From NCBI GenBank assembly GCA_004124535.1, contig SCKQ01000006.1, positions 7,296 through 71,295 on the forward strand: DNA of 64,000 nucleotides, in the 5' to 3' direction. The first letter of the stretch is position 1. Each line of letters begins with the position of its first letter. Below, piece by piece: positions 33,550 to 41,923 of this stretch. The notes under the pieces were generated by a model that saw only the letters and a program-made list of their open reading frames with translations, did no database searches and was not told the origin of the DNA. The translations under genes were made by a program, and so were the position numbers. Source of the DNA: Fidelibacterota bacterium. GTDB lineage: Bacteria; Marinisomatota; Marinisomatia; Marinisomatales; TCS55.

Positions 33550-34538
33550 TAATGAATATCTTCAAGAATCATATCGTGGATTTTGATGGCGACGTCCAAC
33601 GCTTCCCGTCCGGCTTGGCCATTGACAATGGGTGTTTCATCGCCCATGATAGAAGCAATAAAATTGGACAACTCCATTTCCAACGCATCAAACTGGCTGA
33701 TGTCAGGTTTTTCGTAGACTATCTTTTTGTGACTTCCATAAGAATCTAAGGGAACTGTCTCAATAGCATCAGTGTCATTCTGCTCAGCATCGAGGACACG
33801 ATATATTTCTGTAAGACCTAACAGAAAATCAATAGTCACATACATATCCTGTTGAAAGATCTTGATTTTGCGGACTTTGTTCCGGGCGATGCGGCTAGAG
33901 GTGATGCTGGCCACTGTACCGTTCTCAAAACGCAGACGGGCATTGGCAATATCCAAAGAATCGGATAGGATGGAAACGCCGCTGGCACTGATATTCTTGA
34001 CCGGTGAATTGACCAAAGCTAGAATGATATCAATGTCATGGATCATAAGATCCAGTACAACAGGAACATCCGTGCCACGCACCATATAGGGGGCTAGGCG
34101 CTGGACCTCAATGTATTTTGGATTCAGGTCAAAATTCTTCAAAGGCAAAAGCGCAGGGTTAAGGCGTTCGATATGACCTACTTGAATAAAGACATTATTT
34201 TTTTTGGCCAACTGTAAAAGATGATCTGCTTCAGCCACGGTTTTGGTTATGGGCTTTTCAATAAAAACGTGTTTTCTTGCTTTTATACATTCTTCAGCTA
34301 CTTCAGCATGGCTGAGCGTAGGCGTGACAATTGCAAGTGCATCACATTCATCCAATAAATTGTTAAGCGAATTAAAAACACGACAGTTAAATTCCGCCGC
34401 AATGTCTTGAACTCGTTTATAATCAACATCATAAATGCCGACAAGAAGAGCATCATTGTTATTAGATAAATGTTTTACGTGGTGCCGCCCCAAATGGCCG
34501 ACACCAACGACACCAATGTTTGGGGTTTTATCAGTCAT
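33549..34538 (-). CDS. Gfo/Idh/MocA family oxidoreductase, possibly acting on UDP-GlcNAc
   Basis: The 329-residue NAD(P)-dependent oxidoreductase has an N-terminal Rossmann motif (GVVGVGHLGRHHV, 8-20), the family EKP motif (HVFIEKPITKT) and a C-terminal substrate domain with VPVVLDLMIHDIDIILALV. Sequences of this subtype often sit with lpxA/lpxB in FCB genomes, and one relative, GnnA, oxidises UDP-GlcNAc at C3 for lipid A with amide-linked acyl chains. That assignment is a hypothesis, because no gnnB-like aminotransferase is in view. It heads the leftward lpx operon. Confidence 0.85.
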   Translation of the reverse strand: MTDKTPNIGVVGVGHLGRHHVKHLSNNNDALLVGIYDVDYKRVQDIAAEFNCRVFNSLNNLLDECDALAIVTPTLSHAEVAEECIKARKHVFIEKPITKTVAEADHLLQLAKKNNVFIQVGHIERLNPALLPLKNFDLNPKYIEVQRLAPYMVRGTDVPVVLDLMIHDIDIILALVNSPVKNISASGVSILSDSLDIANARLRFENGTVASITSSRIARNKVRKIKIFQQDMYVTIDFLLGLTEIYRVLDAEQNDTDAIETVPLDSYGSHKKIVYEKPDISQFDALEMELSNFIASIMGDETPIVNGQAGREALDVAIKIHDMILEDIH

Positions 34539-34574
34539 ATATAGTCGGGGAAATTACACTTCTACAATATTAAT

Positions 34575-34580
34575 ATTATA
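34575..34580 (-). promoter_or_regulatory. Candidate -10 element for the lpx operon
   Basis: On the minus strand a consensus TATAAT lies 37 bases upstream of the oxidoreductase start. Only a poor -35 (TTCCTG-like) is found 17 bases further upstream, so this rests on the -10 alone. Confidence 0.3.
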
Positions 34581-34697
34581 AGAGTTCCACGAAACACCAG
34601 GAATGGAATTTTCTTGCTTTTCCTTCAGAAAACGATCAATTTTAGTCTGTTATTCAAGGTCGGACAACCAACATGAACCAAAGTAAAAGCATTTTCT

Positions 34698-35285
34698 ATG
34701 GCGTCTAGCATCAAATCCGGTATCGGTTTTATTATACCTTTCGGAGCTATCATTGGTTTCGTCCTTTCTATTATTGCAGAGAATTATGTACTGGGTATTT
34801 TCTTTGCTGTAGCTGGCATGCTGGTCTGGCTTTTGTATTTAGCCGTTATGGACACTGCTGCACCGGACACCATGGGCAATTTCATCATTCTCTTTGGTGT
34901 ACTTCTTTCCCTAGCGGTATTTATGAATTTCGGCTGGGAACAAAACATTTGGGGTGGAATTGAATTCAAGGCTGAAGGATCAGTGCTTGCACTGGTTGTC
35001 CTATTTTTTGCAACCTTGAGCGGTGTACTCTACCGTCAGCAATTTGCTGCAGTCCAACCACAACTAACTTCAAGCGAACAAGAATTGGTGGATAAGGCCC
35101 TGCGGGGCGAGGAAAACCCTCGGGTAATTGTGGTCAAGCAGGAAATGGAGGATGACAATACGGATGATGAAGACGATGAAGATGATGACTATGAGGAATA
35201 TAAAGAATACGATTATGCTTATCCCTATTATTTTGATGAAGATGACGAATATATTTACGAGGACGATGAAGAAGACGAAGACTGA
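34698..35285 (+). CDS. Four-helix membrane protein with a very acidic Asp/Glu/Tyr tail
   Basis: The 195-residue protein has four predicted helices (about 8-28, 31-50, 58-79 and 93-112) and then a soluble tail. From about residue 150 on, almost every residue is Asp, Glu or Tyr (for example DDNTDDEDDEDDDYEEY). I recognise no family. It is monocistronic: divergent from the lpx operon and followed by a good terminator. The ribosome binding site for the ATG at 34698 is not evident. The tail could bind cations or basic proteins, but that is speculation. Confidence 0.7.
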   Translation: MASSIKSGIGFIIPFGAIIGFVLSIIAENYVLGIFFAVAGMLVWLLYLAVMDTAAPDTMGNFIILFGVLLSLAVFMNFGWEQNIWGGIEFKAEGSVLALVVLFFATLSGVLYRQQFAAVQPQLTSSEQELVDKALRGEENPRVIVVKQEMEDDNTDDEDDEDDDYEEYKEYDYAYPYYFDEDDEYIYEDDEEDED

Positions 35286-35309
35286 TCTTCATCTCTATAA
35301 AAAATTTTG

Positions 35310-35340
35310 AAAGGGTAATTTTATCTGCCCTTTTTTATTT
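35310..35340 (+). terminator. Rho-independent terminator after the acidic-tail membrane protein
   Basis: An 8-base-pair stem (AAAGGGTA 35310-35317 with TGCCCTTT 35326-35333, one T-G pair) and an 8-base loop are followed by a T-rich tract to 35340. The other strand also carries Ts (35303-35308 complement), so it may serve both convergent genes. Confidence 0.75.
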
Positions 35341-35811
35341 TCTTTCAGCCCCTGTCATAGCTAGTACAATATTGGTGCTGCCAATAAAAGCCCTATGCTG
35401 GGCGAAGGAAGCTTTGAAATAATAGTAAAGGGTTAATAAGTAAAATATATGAAACCACCACTCGTTCACCTTGCCTAAAAAATAGGCACCGTCCAAAATA
35501 ACTGCTACCATAAATAACATAGTGACCATCATGGTTGGCGGATACAGCTTGCGCTTAATGCCAAGGATCCCTTTATAGAATTTGTCCCCAATTTCCGGAT
35601 GTTCTTGTATGTATTCTTTTATATTCACACCCGTTCCTACAAAGAAAAACATGACCAGCGTTTGTGCGGCAATAAAAATAATGCTTACCAAAAGGTCTAA
35701 TGTGATATGGTTTGTGGGCCAGATATTGAAATAATGATTCACTCCAACAAATGCCAGCCCAACTCCGGAAAGGGCCACCATAATATAGGACATTATCATA
35801 AAAAACCACAT
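35335..35811 (-). CDS. Conserved-looking four-helix membrane protein, unknown function
   Basis: The 158-residue product has predicted helices near 1-24, 37-60, 88-110 and 116-136. Its hydrophilic loop (61-85) contains GVNIKEYIQEHPEIGDKFYKG, and it ends with AQHRAFIGSTNIVLAMTG. I do not recognise the family. I chose the ATG at 35811, 8 bases after the ychF stop. An in-frame TTG at 35847 lies inside ychF and would add a polar extension before the first helix. It is probably co-transcribed with ychF. Confidence 0.6.
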   Translation of the reverse strand: MWFFMIMSYIMVALSGVGLAFVGVNHYFNIWPTNHITLDLLVSIIFIAAQTLVMFFFVGTGVNIKEYIQEHPEIGDKFYKGILGIKRKLYPPTMMVTMLFMVAVILDGAYFLGKVNEWWFHIFYLLTLYYYFKASFAQHRAFIGSTNIVLAMTGAERK

Positions 35812-35819
35812 GTCAGAAC

Positions 35820-36920
35820 CTACACATTGAAGTGAAAATAAATACAATCACCATTTTGCACCACATAATCCCTTCCCTGGAGTTTGGCCAGCCCGGTATC
35901 TTTTACTGCCTTTTCTGATCCCAAACGAATGAGGTCATCATACTTAAATACTTCAGCTTTAATAAATCCCCGCTGGAAGTCAGTATGAATTTCACCGGCT
36001 GCCTTCGGAGCTCTGGTACCTTGTTTGATTGTCCAGGCTCTGACTTCTATAGGACCACCAGTAAAGAATGTTTCCAGTTCCAGCAGCCGAAATCCGGCGT
36101 GTATGAGTTTATGCAGCCCCGGCTCCGGTAAATTATATTCTTTTAGAAACATCGATGTTTCATCATCATTTAAAAGAGCAATATCCTGTTCAAGTTTTCC
36201 GCATAGCCGAATGGCCAGATTGCCTTCTTTTTCAGCGAAATCCGCTAATTGCTGTTCCAGCGCACCGCGTTGATCGTGTGATATTTCTGTTTCATCTACG
36301 TTGGCCACGTATAAAATTGGCTTTCGTGTGAGTAGGTGTAATGACCGAATAATTGTTGTTTCTTCTTCATTAGCTTGGAATGTGCGCGCTCGATGTCCTT
36401 CATTGCAATACTCCAATAGTCGTTTGATTACAGCAAACTCTTTTTGTACTGACTTTCCACCTGATTTTGCAGCTTTTTCTGTTTTAAAATGACGTTTTTC
36501 AAGTGTTTCCATATCAGCCAGAAGTAGCTCAGTTTCAATAAGTTCAGCATCTCGAACCGGATCCACGCTTCCTTCTACGTGGGTTACGTTGTTATTATCA
36601 AAGCAGCGCACCACATGAATGATAGCAGTCACTTGTCGAATTTGTCCTAAAAATTGATTTCCCAGTCCTTCACCTTTACTGGCGCCACGCACCAGTCCGG
36701 CAATATCGGTAAATTCCACACTAGCGTGAGTAATTTGTTCAGGTTTAAAAATTTCTGCCAGTTTTTCGAGGCGAGGATCCGGGAGTTCCACAATGCCAAC
36801 ATGTGGATCGATGGTACAAAAGGGATAATTTTCTGCTGGGACTGATGAAGCCGTTAGAGCGTTAAAAATGGTGGACTTCCCCACGTTGGGCAAGCCGACA
36901 ATACCACAGCGTAATGCCAT
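35820..36920 (-). CDS. ychF: Ribosome-associated GTPase/ATPase YchF
   Basis: The 366-residue universally conserved P-loop NTPase binds ribosomes and prefers ATP. G1 is GLPNVGKST (9-17) and the DIAGLVRGASKGEGLGNQFL stretch is G3 and beyond. The G4 position reads NVDE rather than NKxD, as expected for the ATP-preferring YchF/Ola1 group. A C-terminal TGS domain (about 280-366, with TIKQGTRAPKAAGEIHTDF) is complete. It is of normal length and lies 19 bases downstream of fabA on the same strand. Confidence 0.96.
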   Translation of the reverse strand: MALRCGIVGLPNVGKSTIFNALTASSVPAENYPFCTIDPHVGIVELPDPRLEKLAEIFKPEQITHASVEFTDIAGLVRGASKGEGLGNQFLGQIRQVTAIIHVVRCFDNNNVTHVEGSVDPVRDAELIETELLLADMETLEKRHFKTEKAAKSGGKSVQKEFAVIKRLLEYCNEGHRARTFQANEEETTIIRSLHLLTRKPILYVANVDETEISHDQRGALEQQLADFAEKEGNLAIRLCGKLEQDIALLNDDETSMFLKEYNLPEPGLHKLIHAGFRLLELETFFTGGPIEVRAWTIKQGTRAPKAAGEIHTDFQRGFIKAEVFKYDDLIRLGSEKAVKDTGLAKLQGRDYVVQNGDCIYFHFNV

Positions 36921-36939
36921 ATTATATGTATACTGTTAT

Positions 36940-37485
36940 TTAAAAAGGATCGAGAGCGGGATCCATACCAGTATCCCATACTAGTTTATCAAATAAACCA
37001 ACTTGCAGGTCTTTTGCAAAATAAATTGCTTTATCTTTTATATGTAATACCGCATCTCCCCATGCCATGAAGGTTGGTCGGGTAATAAATTTTCGAATAT
37101 CGATTTGATATGTTATCTTATCATGATAAGGTCTGACTTGGCCTCTAAACTTCACTTCTTTTACACCGAGCGCACGTCCGCGGCCTTTGCCTCCCACCCA
37201 GGTAAGGAAAAAACCAACCAACTGCCAAAAACCATCTAAACCCAAACAACCAGGCATAACGGGATCATTTACAAAATGACAATCAAAAAACCAATTCACC
37301 GGATTAATATCTAATTCTGCTTTGATAAATCCATTGCCGTATTTACCTCCAGAATCAGAAATTTCTAAGATACGGTCAATCATCAGCATCGGCGGCATGG
37401 GTAATTTACCATTTGCTTTGCCAAACACTTTTCCAGAGCTGATATCAAGGAGGTCCCGTTTAGTATAAGAAGATTTTTTATCCAT
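36940..37485 (-). CDS. fabA: 3-hydroxydecanoyl-ACP dehydratase/isomerase
   Basis: The 181-residue enzyme dehydrates 3-hydroxyacyl-ACP and isomerises the product to the cis-3 form for unsaturated fatty acids. It follows E. coli FabA closely: SYTKRDLLD at the start, MLMIDRI, WFFDCHFVNDPVMPGCLGLDGFWQLVGF with His70 and Asp84 as catalytic residues, and GRALGVKEVKFRGQV. Its likeness to FabA rather than FabZ is strong. The gene is divergent from a FabI-like reductase, sharing a 125-base spacer. No fabB is in view. Confidence 0.94.
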   Translation of the reverse strand: MDKKSSYTKRDLLDISSGKVFGKANGKLPMPPMLMIDRILEISDSGGKYGNGFIKAELDINPVNWFFDCHFVNDPVMPGCLGLDGFWQLVGFFLTWVGGKGRGRALGVKEVKFRGQVRPYHDKITYQIDIRKFITRPTFMAWGDAVLHIKDKAIYFAKDLQVGLFDKLVWDTGMDPALDPF

Positions 37486-37610
37486 TATAGTATCCTTTAT
37501 AATCGAAGAAGTTAAGAATGAATGTTTGTTTGCTCATTATTCTTTTGGGTTCTTCATTTGCCGAAGCCGCAGTCTTCCCTAAATTCACGCTTCAATTATC
37601 GGAGAATTAT

Positions 37611-38393
37611 ATGTCTGAATGGGTTTTAATACTTGGCGGATCAACAGGTCACGGCGGTGCAACTGCGAAGCGCTTGGCGCAAGATGGTTATGGTATCATT
37701 GCCTTTCATTTTGACCGTGGAGAAGTCAAACAACTGGCAGAAGAATTAAAGACAGAGATAAATGAGATTACTGGTGGTAGATGTCATTATTTCAACACCA
37801 ATGCAGCAGCTGTAAAAACCATGGATGAATATATTCCCCGGATTTCTGAAATCACCGGTGGAAATCCAGTAAAGCTTTTGCTTCATTCAATTGCTTTTGG
37901 AACTACAACTAACTTTTTTGGAGACAAACCGGTTACACAAAAACAAATGGATATGACTGTCCATGTTATGGGCAATTCTCTGCTGTATTGGACACAAAAG
38001 TTATATGATGCAAAACTGTTGGGGGAGGGATCACGAGTATTGGGACTCACCAGCGAAGGGAATTATGTCGCCATGGAAGGCTATGGACCGGTAAGCGTGG
38101 CCAAGATGGCTATGGAAGCTATTATTCGACAGATTGGCTGGGAACTGGGACAATTTGGTATTACTGCTAATGCGGTTCAGGCCGGGGTAACTCCCACACG
38201 TGCTTTAACAAAAATCACCGATAATTGGAAAACTTGGGTGGAAAATACCAAAAAACGTAATCCCATGCACCGTACAACCACACCGGAAGATATAGCCAAT
38301 ACAATTTCCTTACTGTTGCGGCCGGAGGCAGACTTTATAAACTGCTCTATTATATACTGTGATGGGGGAGAAAGCCGATCGGGGTCTTTTTAA
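37611..38393 (+). CDS. Short-chain dehydrogenase of the enoyl-ACP reductase (FabI/FabL) type
   Basis: The 260-residue SDR protein has the cofactor-binding N-terminus LILGGSTGHGGATAKRLA and a Tyr-x6-Lys catalytic signature (YGPVSVAK). It also has an LLHSIAFGT segment typical of enoyl-ACP reductases, in contrast to the YxxxK of classic SDRs. It probably reduces trans-2-enoyl-ACP in fatty acid elongation, which fits the divergent fabA. I chose the ATG at 37611 behind GGAG. An in-frame ATG at 37518 would add a signal-like stretch of 31 residues with no place in this fold. Confidence 0.8.
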   Translation: MSEWVLILGGSTGHGGATAKRLAQDGYGIIAFHFDRGEVKQLAEELKTEINEITGGRCHYFNTNAAAVKTMDEYIPRISEITGGNPVKLLLHSIAFGTTTNFFGDKPVTQKQMDMTVHVMGNSLLYWTQKLYDAKLLGEGSRVLGLTSEGNYVAMEGYGPVSVAKMAMEAIIRQIGWELGQFGITANAVQAGVTPTRALTKITDNWKTWVENTKKRNPMHRTTTPEDIANTISLLLRPEADFINCSIIYCDGGESRSGSF

Positions 38394-38417
38394 AAGAAGA
38401 AAGAGTTTAAATAAGAA

Positions 38418-38792
38418 TCAGGATTCTGTATCTTGTAGGTCTATTCGCTTTCTTAGCAGCGTAACTATATCATAATGCTCCCTGGTGGGCAGGAGCTCAA
38501 AGCAGGTTTCTGCTTCCCGAAGTGCGTAATTCCACCAATCCTTTTTTGTATACATAAGCGCCAGACTGTAGTGAGCCTTGGCCAGCATTTCGTATTCTTC
38601 TCTGCTTAAAGCTTTTACATCGCTGGGCAGGAGCCTTGTCACTTCACGATATTCCAAGATTGCTTCATCCACAAGTCCTTTTTGAGAATACCATTGTGCC
38701 AACTGTAAATTACGTTGTGGATCATCCTTGCAGCCAGATAAGGCCAACACGACAAAAAGTAAAGACAATATGATTTTTAGATGATTAATCAT
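38418..38792 (-). CDS. Small TPR lipoprotein
   Basis: The 124-residue protein has a lipoprotein signal (LALSGC, Cys21) followed by two or three tetratricopeptide-like helices (LAQWYSQKGLVDEAILEYREV, LAKAHYSLALMYTKKDWWNYAL). It is likely attached to the outer membrane. It converges on the FabI-like gene with only 24 bases between stops. The function is unknown. Confidence 0.75.
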   Translation of the reverse strand: MINHLKIILSLLFVVLALSGCKDDPQRNLQLAQWYSQKGLVDEAILEYREVTRLLPSDVKALSREEYEMLAKAHYSLALMYTKKDWWNYALREAETCFELLPTREHYDIVTLLRKRIDLQDTES

Positions 38793-38881
38793 CCTCGAGG
38801 TTATTCATATGTGGTTGATAACGAAGGAAACCAGTAAAGAATTTCATGGCGAACCGTCAAGAAAACAAGAAAAAAGTTAGA

Positions 38882-38962
38882 GATTGGTTACTGGTAGAGT
38901 GATATCTGGTAAAATATATATATTATAAATGTTTTTACACACCAGTTACTAATAACCAGTTA
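38882..38962. repeat. Short degenerate intergenic repeats (ACCAGT/AACCAGTTA type)
   Basis: The spacer holds GATTGGTTACTGGT (38882-38895), then an AT stretch, then ACCAGTTACTAATAACCAGTTA up to 38962, so related units occur in both orientations. The decamer TAACCAGTTA (38953-38962) recurs at 41802-41811 on the other side of the next three genes. Confidence 0.5.
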
Positions 38963-40216
38963 GTCTGCCGCTTTGTGCGGATAAAGCCGCGGCTCTTTAA
39001 CCCAAAATGTAAGCAGCAGAAGGCCAAGGGCAATTAGGAAACCTGACATAACGAAGAGATTGCGAGTACCAATAATTGGATCCAGAACACTTGCACCAAT
39101 TATCATGAGTAATACAAAGGGCGCCAGAAAGGTATCGATAAGCGCCATATATGTTTTACTGTCCCTCGATTCTGCAAATTCGTAGACCATATTCATAGCA
39201 GACGGCATAAACCCTCCGTGCCCTAAACCTAAAGAAAGAAAAATGGCATAAACATGAATCATTGATGTGGCAAAAATCGTGAATATAATAGCCAGGAGAT
39301 AACCGCTGAATGAAAGTATGATAGCAGTTTTATGTCCCCAGCGATCACCGATCTTGCCAGAAGCTACGCTGCCCAAGCTAAAGGTGATGACCTGTAAAAT
39401 AATGAATAGCCCGGCCTCACTAATATTAAATCCAAATAGTTCTTGTGTATACACTGCGTAAAGGCTCATGGCGGGAAAGTGGGCGGTAATCAAAATTCTG
39501 CTTAATAAATAGCGTCTGAAATTCACATGCGTTTGAATAATATTTTTTGTATCCTGCCAAAATACAGCAATTGTTTTATGCGGTGTTTTGTCTGTTTTGT
39601 TACCCACATTATAGAATAAATAGACGAGAATCCCCAAACCCATGGAAATCCCCATAATGATAAATCCCCAACCGAAGTTATTTGGGAAAGGAATAGAACT
39701 GTTCAGCAGAATCTTGACAATAATACCGCCAGCAAAACCACCGACACTATTAAAGGCAAAGGAGATTCCCAGATAATGCCCGCGGTTTTCTCTTGGAAAA
39801 ATGTGTGCAAGAAAATCGGTCCAAATGGGAATAATAAATCCCACGGCCAAACAATATAGAATAAAGCACACATAATAATACATCCAAGCATTGGGCCCTG
39901 TAGGGGCAAGAAAAGCAAATATAAAACCGGTGAAGAAAATAGGTGGCAAAACAACACTATGGGATAAAAAAACAGCCTTCTTGATATTGCGAATATTGCG
40001 CCCCAGGATTGCCGAAAAAAACATGGGGAATGCGATTAGGATACTGAAAAGTCCAGCAACGGAAATGATCACAGCATCTGGAGCACCCAGTTTTTTTAAA
40101 AATAATGGTATAATTGCATACGTGGTATGAAAAGCAATCCCAAAACCCCAACTGAATTCATGGATGCAGTTTAGATATAAATTACGGGAAAGATTATTTT
40201 TAGTTAGTTCAACCAT
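38960..40216 (-). CDS. MFS family transporter
   Basis: The 418-residue inner-membrane transporter has about twelve helices. The TM2-TM3 loop has a degenerate MFS motif (ILGRNIRNIKKAV) and a second copy follows TM8 (GKIGDRWGHKTAII). The glycine-rich middle (GGFAGGIIVKILL) is typical. The substrate is unknown. Its start overlaps the EamA gene stop by 8 bases, so the two are co-transcribed. Confidence 0.88.
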   Translation of the reverse strand: MVELTKNNLSRNLYLNCIHEFSWGFGIAFHTTYAIIPLFLKKLGAPDAVIISVAGLFSILIAFPMFFSAILGRNIRNIKKAVFLSHSVVLPPIFFTGFIFAFLAPTGPNAWMYYYVCFILYCLAVGFIIPIWTDFLAHIFPRENRGHYLGISFAFNSVGGFAGGIIVKILLNSSIPFPNNFGWGFIIMGISMGLGILVYLFYNVGNKTDKTPHKTIAVFWQDTKNIIQTHVNFRRYLLSRILITAHFPAMSLYAVYTQELFGFNISEAGLFIILQVITFSLGSVASGKIGDRWGHKTAIILSFSGYLLAIIFTIFATSMIHVYAIFLSLGLGHGGFMPSAMNMVYEFAESRDSKTYMALIDTFLAPFVLLMIIGASVLDPIIGTRNLFVMSGFLIALGLLLLTFWVKEPRLYPHKAAD

Positions 40217-41111
40217 CAGTGTTTTGTCGCTCCTGTGTCAACAATACGATTGTCGTCAACAGGATAATTGCTCCAGCAGCTTGGGCTGGAGACATGGCCC
40301 GACCGCGAATAAACCAATCGAAAGAAATAGCAGATAAAGGCCAGAATAATTCATAAATAGTAGCATGCGACGCCGGTAAATGGTTGAGGCCATAATAATA
40401 AATGAAGAGAGCCACAGCGCCGGTGGAGATTACAATGGTTGCCAGAGCGCCCCACTGGGAAAAGGTTAAGGATGCGATTGCTGAAAATTCCTGCATGCCA
40501 ATCAATATAACACCGGCTAATAAAGCGGTAATGGCAAGTCGCAGAGCAGTGACTACCTGGAATGGTAATTTATTTAAAGCGTGCTTACCTAGGACGGTTG
40601 AACTTCCCCAACTGAATGCAGCCAGTAATGCCAGTAATGACGCAATCATTGTTTTATCATCCCAGGCAGTCATTGGCTGAATCCCAAACGTAACCAGATA
40701 GCCGCCTACTAGAGCTGTTCCGGCCAGTAATAAAAAACGATTGGACAGTTTTTCCTTTAATACAACCGCTGCGAGAATAATAGCAAAAATGGGCTGGAAT
40801 TTTTGGAGCAGGACAACAACGGAAAGATCAATATAGTTCACGTAACTTAATGCTTTCGTGTAGAAGAAAGTGCCTAAAATTCCGCCACATACACTGATCC
40901 ACAGCATAGACCCCCAGCCGCGTTGGTTCAGTTTTTTAACTTCATGCCATCCTTTGATTAGAAACGGGAGAAAAAGAACAGCGCCTAAAGCATGTTCCAG
41001 GGTTATAATTAAAAAGGATGAAACACTGAATAGCTGTTGGCGCAACAGGCCGTCCAAGCTCCATAAGAACGCAGCTGTAAGCACCGCTAAAGGTGGAAGG
41101 TATTTTTTCAT
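40209..41111 (-). CDS. EamA/DMT family transporter
   Basis: The 300-residue membrane protein has ten helices in two homologous EamA halves (about 5-135 and 150-292), recognisable by AAFLWSLDGLLRQQL and AAFSWGSSTVLGKHAL at the start of each half and by the proline/glycine-rich helix ends. It exports or imports small metabolites; which one is unknown. It lies 47 bases downstream of yqgE. Confidence 0.9.
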   Translation of the reverse strand: MKKYLPPLAVLTAAFLWSLDGLLRQQLFSVSSFLIITLEHALGAVLFLPFLIKGWHEVKKLNQRGWGSMLWISVCGGILGTFFYTKALSYVNYIDLSVVVLLQKFQPIFAIILAAVVLKEKLSNRFLLLAGTALVGGYLVTFGIQPMTAWDDKTMIASLLALLAAFSWGSSTVLGKHALNKLPFQVVTALRLAITALLAGVILIGMQEFSAIASLTFSQWGALATIVISTGAVALFIYYYGLNHLPASHATIYELFWPLSAISFDWFIRGRAMSPAQAAGAIILLTTIVLLTQERQNTDG

Positions 41112-41158
41112 GGGTGGAAAATTAACGAATGGATGGTGCTATAAATAATAAATAAGTA

Positions 41159-41716
41159 TCAGGCAGAACCACCTAAACCGGAAAATTCCCCCAGGTCAAT
41201 ACCAAAGGATTTAGTCGCTATATCCCACATGAATTGTTCATCCGTATTAAAAATATAATCAAGGTTCGTATGTTGCAGGAGCCAGTCACCATTCTCAATT
41301 TCTGCCTCTAATTGGTGCTGTGCCCAGCCCGCATGTCCTAGCATAAGCTTATAGTGCCGGGGGCCTTTCTTTTCAGCGATATTCTGGACAACAGTTTTGT
41401 TGCTGGTTAGTGAAAAATCATCACCAACTTTTATGGTGCTTTCAGTTTCGTAATCGGCAGAATGCAGCACAATCCCCCGTTCTACAAGAACCGGCCCGCC
41501 AAAGTATACTTGGGGCACCAGTTTCAAAATATCATTTTTTTGTGGAAAGAAATCAGCGAATAACTCCTGTAATTCCAGTGTCTCAAATAGTTTGTTAACG
41601 ATGAATCCTAATGCGCCGTCTTCATTGTGTTCGCAGATAAAGATTACAGAACGCCCAAAATAGGGATCCTGCATATGCGGCATGGAGATAATTATTTGAT
41701 TTTTTAGAGACGACAT
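41159..41716 (-). CDS. yqgE: YqgE/AlgH family protein
   Basis: The 185-residue cytoplasmic protein of the YqgE/AlgH family has the start NQIIISMPHMQDPYFGRSVIFICEHNE, GALGFIVNK, the GGPV motif and the LMLGHAGWAQHQLEAEIENGDWL segment. The family is widespread and its role is poorly known. It heads the leftward group with the EamA and MFS genes. Confidence 0.92.
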   Translation of the reverse strand: MSSLKNQIIISMPHMQDPYFGRSVIFICEHNEDGALGFIVNKLFETLELQELFADFFPQKNDILKLVPQVYFGGPVLVERGIVLHSADYETESTIKVGDDFSLTSNKTVVQNIAEKKGPRHYKLMLGHAGWAQHQLEAEIENGDWLLQHTNLDYIFNTDEQFMWDIATKSFGIDLGEFSGLGGSA

Positions 41717-41763
41717 AAATTAAATGTACTGTATTTGAAATATAGAAACAAGAATGCAAACAT

Positions 41764-41815
41764 TAATTACCAGTTTCCACTAACCAATCACCAACTGCCA
41801 TTAACCAGTTACAAC
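41764..41815. repeat. Short degenerate intergenic repeats upstream of uvrA
   Basis: Three imperfect units of the form TAACCA(G/A)T..AC are arranged in tandem (TACCAGTTTCCAC, TAACCAATCACC, TAACCAGTTACAAC). They match the repeats at 38882-38962. They are too short and irregular for a CRISPR. Confidence 0.5.
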
Positions 41816-41923
41816 TCTCCTACACATCAGCACGCCAGTTAGATTATTGTAAATGGTTTTATGAAAACGGTTTAAAAGTATATAAATTCTAGGCTGCCAT
41901 TTAGGAAATGGTGTAAAAGTATT

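Noticed and set aside
34673..34708. Eleven-codon leader peptide before the acidic-tail membrane protein
   Set aside because: It is very short, has no ribosome binding site and no regulatory codon run; it is likely chance.
37518..37610. Signal-peptide-like extension upstream of the FabI-like reductase
   Set aside because: A better start with GGAG lies at 37611, directly before the Rossmann fold; cytoplasmic enoyl-ACP reductases carry no signal peptide.
41764..41815. Possible CRISPR array
   Set aside because: Units are about 12 bases, irregular and degenerate, with no spacers of constant length and no cas genes nearby.
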